The translations under genes were made by a program, and so were the position numbers. The notes beneath the pieces were generated by a model that was not told the DNA's origin, did no database searches, and was given only the letters and a program-made list of their open reading frames with translations. This document shows, piece after piece, positions 7,755 through 8,114 of a stretch of DNA of 8,114 nt. Position 1 is the stretch's first letter. Each line of letters begins with the position of its first letter. Source of the DNA: Christensenella sp. UBA5399 (lineage in GTDB: Bacteria > Bacillota > Clostridia > Christensenellales > Christensenellaceae); contig DHOD01000156.1 in NCBI GenBank assembly GCA_002407725.1, positions 6,137 to 14,250 of the forward strand, in the 5' to 3' direction.

Positions 7755-7768
7755 TTTCCCCGATAGAC

Positions 7769-7785
7769 CTTGGCGTCACACCAAG
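7769..7785. repeat. Small hairpin or dyad CTTGGTG-TGA-CGCCAAG
   Basis: The arms are 7 bases with one G-U pair and a 3-base loop, starting 11 bases after the terminator T run. It may be a second, backup hairpin or a protein-binding dyad. No T run follows, so it is not a standalone terminator. Confidence 0.3.
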
Positions 7786-7796
7786 CATTTGGAAGC

Positions 7797-7862
7797 AAAA
7801 AAACAGCGGCAGTTGTTATTGGATAGCGAGATCTTTGTTTCCGCAGACAACTGCCACTATTT
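7797..7862 (-). terminator. Intrinsic terminator of the small membrane protein gene
   Basis: On the minus strand the arms at 7862-7847 and 7816-7801 pair over 16 bases. The core is AGTGGCAGTTGT with ACAACTGCCGCT, with one G-U pair in the core and one U-G pair just outside it. The loop is 30 bases, and the 3' arm runs into seven Ts (7803-7797). It starts 3 bases after the stop codon of the upstream gene. The large loop is unusual and may contain a small inner GCG/CGC pairing. Confidence 0.75.
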
Positions 7863-7865
7863 ATT

Positions 7866-8114
7866 CTATTCCCCGGTTACCATTCCGGCAACCATTCCGA
7901 CGCACGAAAGAATAACAATGAGCCGGATGATGCACAGTGCAATCGCAATGATACTGATGATCAGGGCAATTGTCGATCCGCCCTGCTTCTCGTCGCCTCT
8001 TGCCTTCATTGCAAGCACAATGCCCACAATACCAAAGATAAGGCCAATGATTGGGCCCGCAAGGTTTCCTGCCACAAAACTGAGGATAATTCTGGCGTGC
8101 CCCCCAATCCTTGA
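7866..8114 (-). CDS. Small two-helix membrane protein, DUF4190-like (partial, N-terminus beyond right edge)
   Basis: The frame is open from the right edge to TGA at 7868-7866, giving 82 visible residues. The first hydrophobic segment runs through IILSFVAGNLAGPIIGLIFG and IVGIVLAM. A short charged loop follows (KARGDEKQGG), then a second hydrophobic segment (STIALIISIIAIALCIIRLI to VAGMV). This hairpin with a KxR...GG turn resembles the DUF4190-type small membrane proteins of Gram-positive bacteria, whose function is unknown. A GTG at 8075 could start a 69-residue version, but it has no Shine-Dalgarno site and would cut into the first helix. The upstream in-frame residues (GGHARIILSF) also fit the protein, so a start outside the window is preferred. 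An intrinsic terminator follows at once. Confidence 0.6.
   Translation of the reverse strand, partial: SRIGGHARIILSFVAGNLAGPIIGLIFGIVGIVLAMKARGDEKQGGSTIALIISIIAIALCIIRLIVILSCVGMVAGMVTGE

Noticed and set aside
7537..8114. Plus-strand frame open for about 190 codons to the right edge, with an ATG at 7642
   Set aside because: The ATG has no Shine-Dalgarno site and the product resembles no family. The right part is antisense to the small membrane protein gene, and the frame crosses that gene's terminator.

Overview
The window is one minus-strand block of housekeeping genes with two short gaps and no mobile elements, tRNA, rRNA or CRISPR. In transcription order (right to left) it holds: the 3' end of a small two-helix membrane protein gene with a strong intrinsic terminator; a roughly 240-base stretch with a possible broken small reading frame; a diacylglycerol-kinase-family lipid kinase gene; a 257-base gap carrying a promoter; the potassium-uptake pair trkA-trkH (ATGA overlap); and the pair miaB-mutS (TGATG overlap). 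mutS is cut by the left edge after its Walker A region. All assignments were made by reading motifs; no database search was possible.

The organism looks like a Gram-positive anaerobe of the Clostridia. The reasons are the miaB-mutS arrangement typical of Firmicutes, the GPNMAGKST form of the MutS P-loop, the two-RCK TrkA joined to TrkH, the YegS/DgkB-type lipid kinase, and mid-range GC content with purine-rich Shine-Dalgarno sites. A Christensenella-like lineage is possible, but the sequence does not prove it.

The best supported regulatory sites are the extended -10 promoter in front of trkA, with a perfect 14-base dyad at the predicted transcription start, and the 16-bp terminator hairpin after the small membrane protein gene. 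A perfect TATAAT box sits just before miaB and helps reject a longer TTG start.

Functionally, TrkA and TrkH form a K+ uptake system (cytoplasmic nucleotide-sensing ring plus membrane channel). MiaB matures tRNA (ms2i6A37) and MutS begins mismatch repair. The lipid kinase probably recycles diacylglycerol or phosphorylates a related lipid. No new defence or mobile system is visible. The most curious item is the stop-interrupted 65-codon frame at 7557-7754. It ends in an ATGA overlap with the lipid kinase start and may be a decayed small membrane protein gene or a leader frame.
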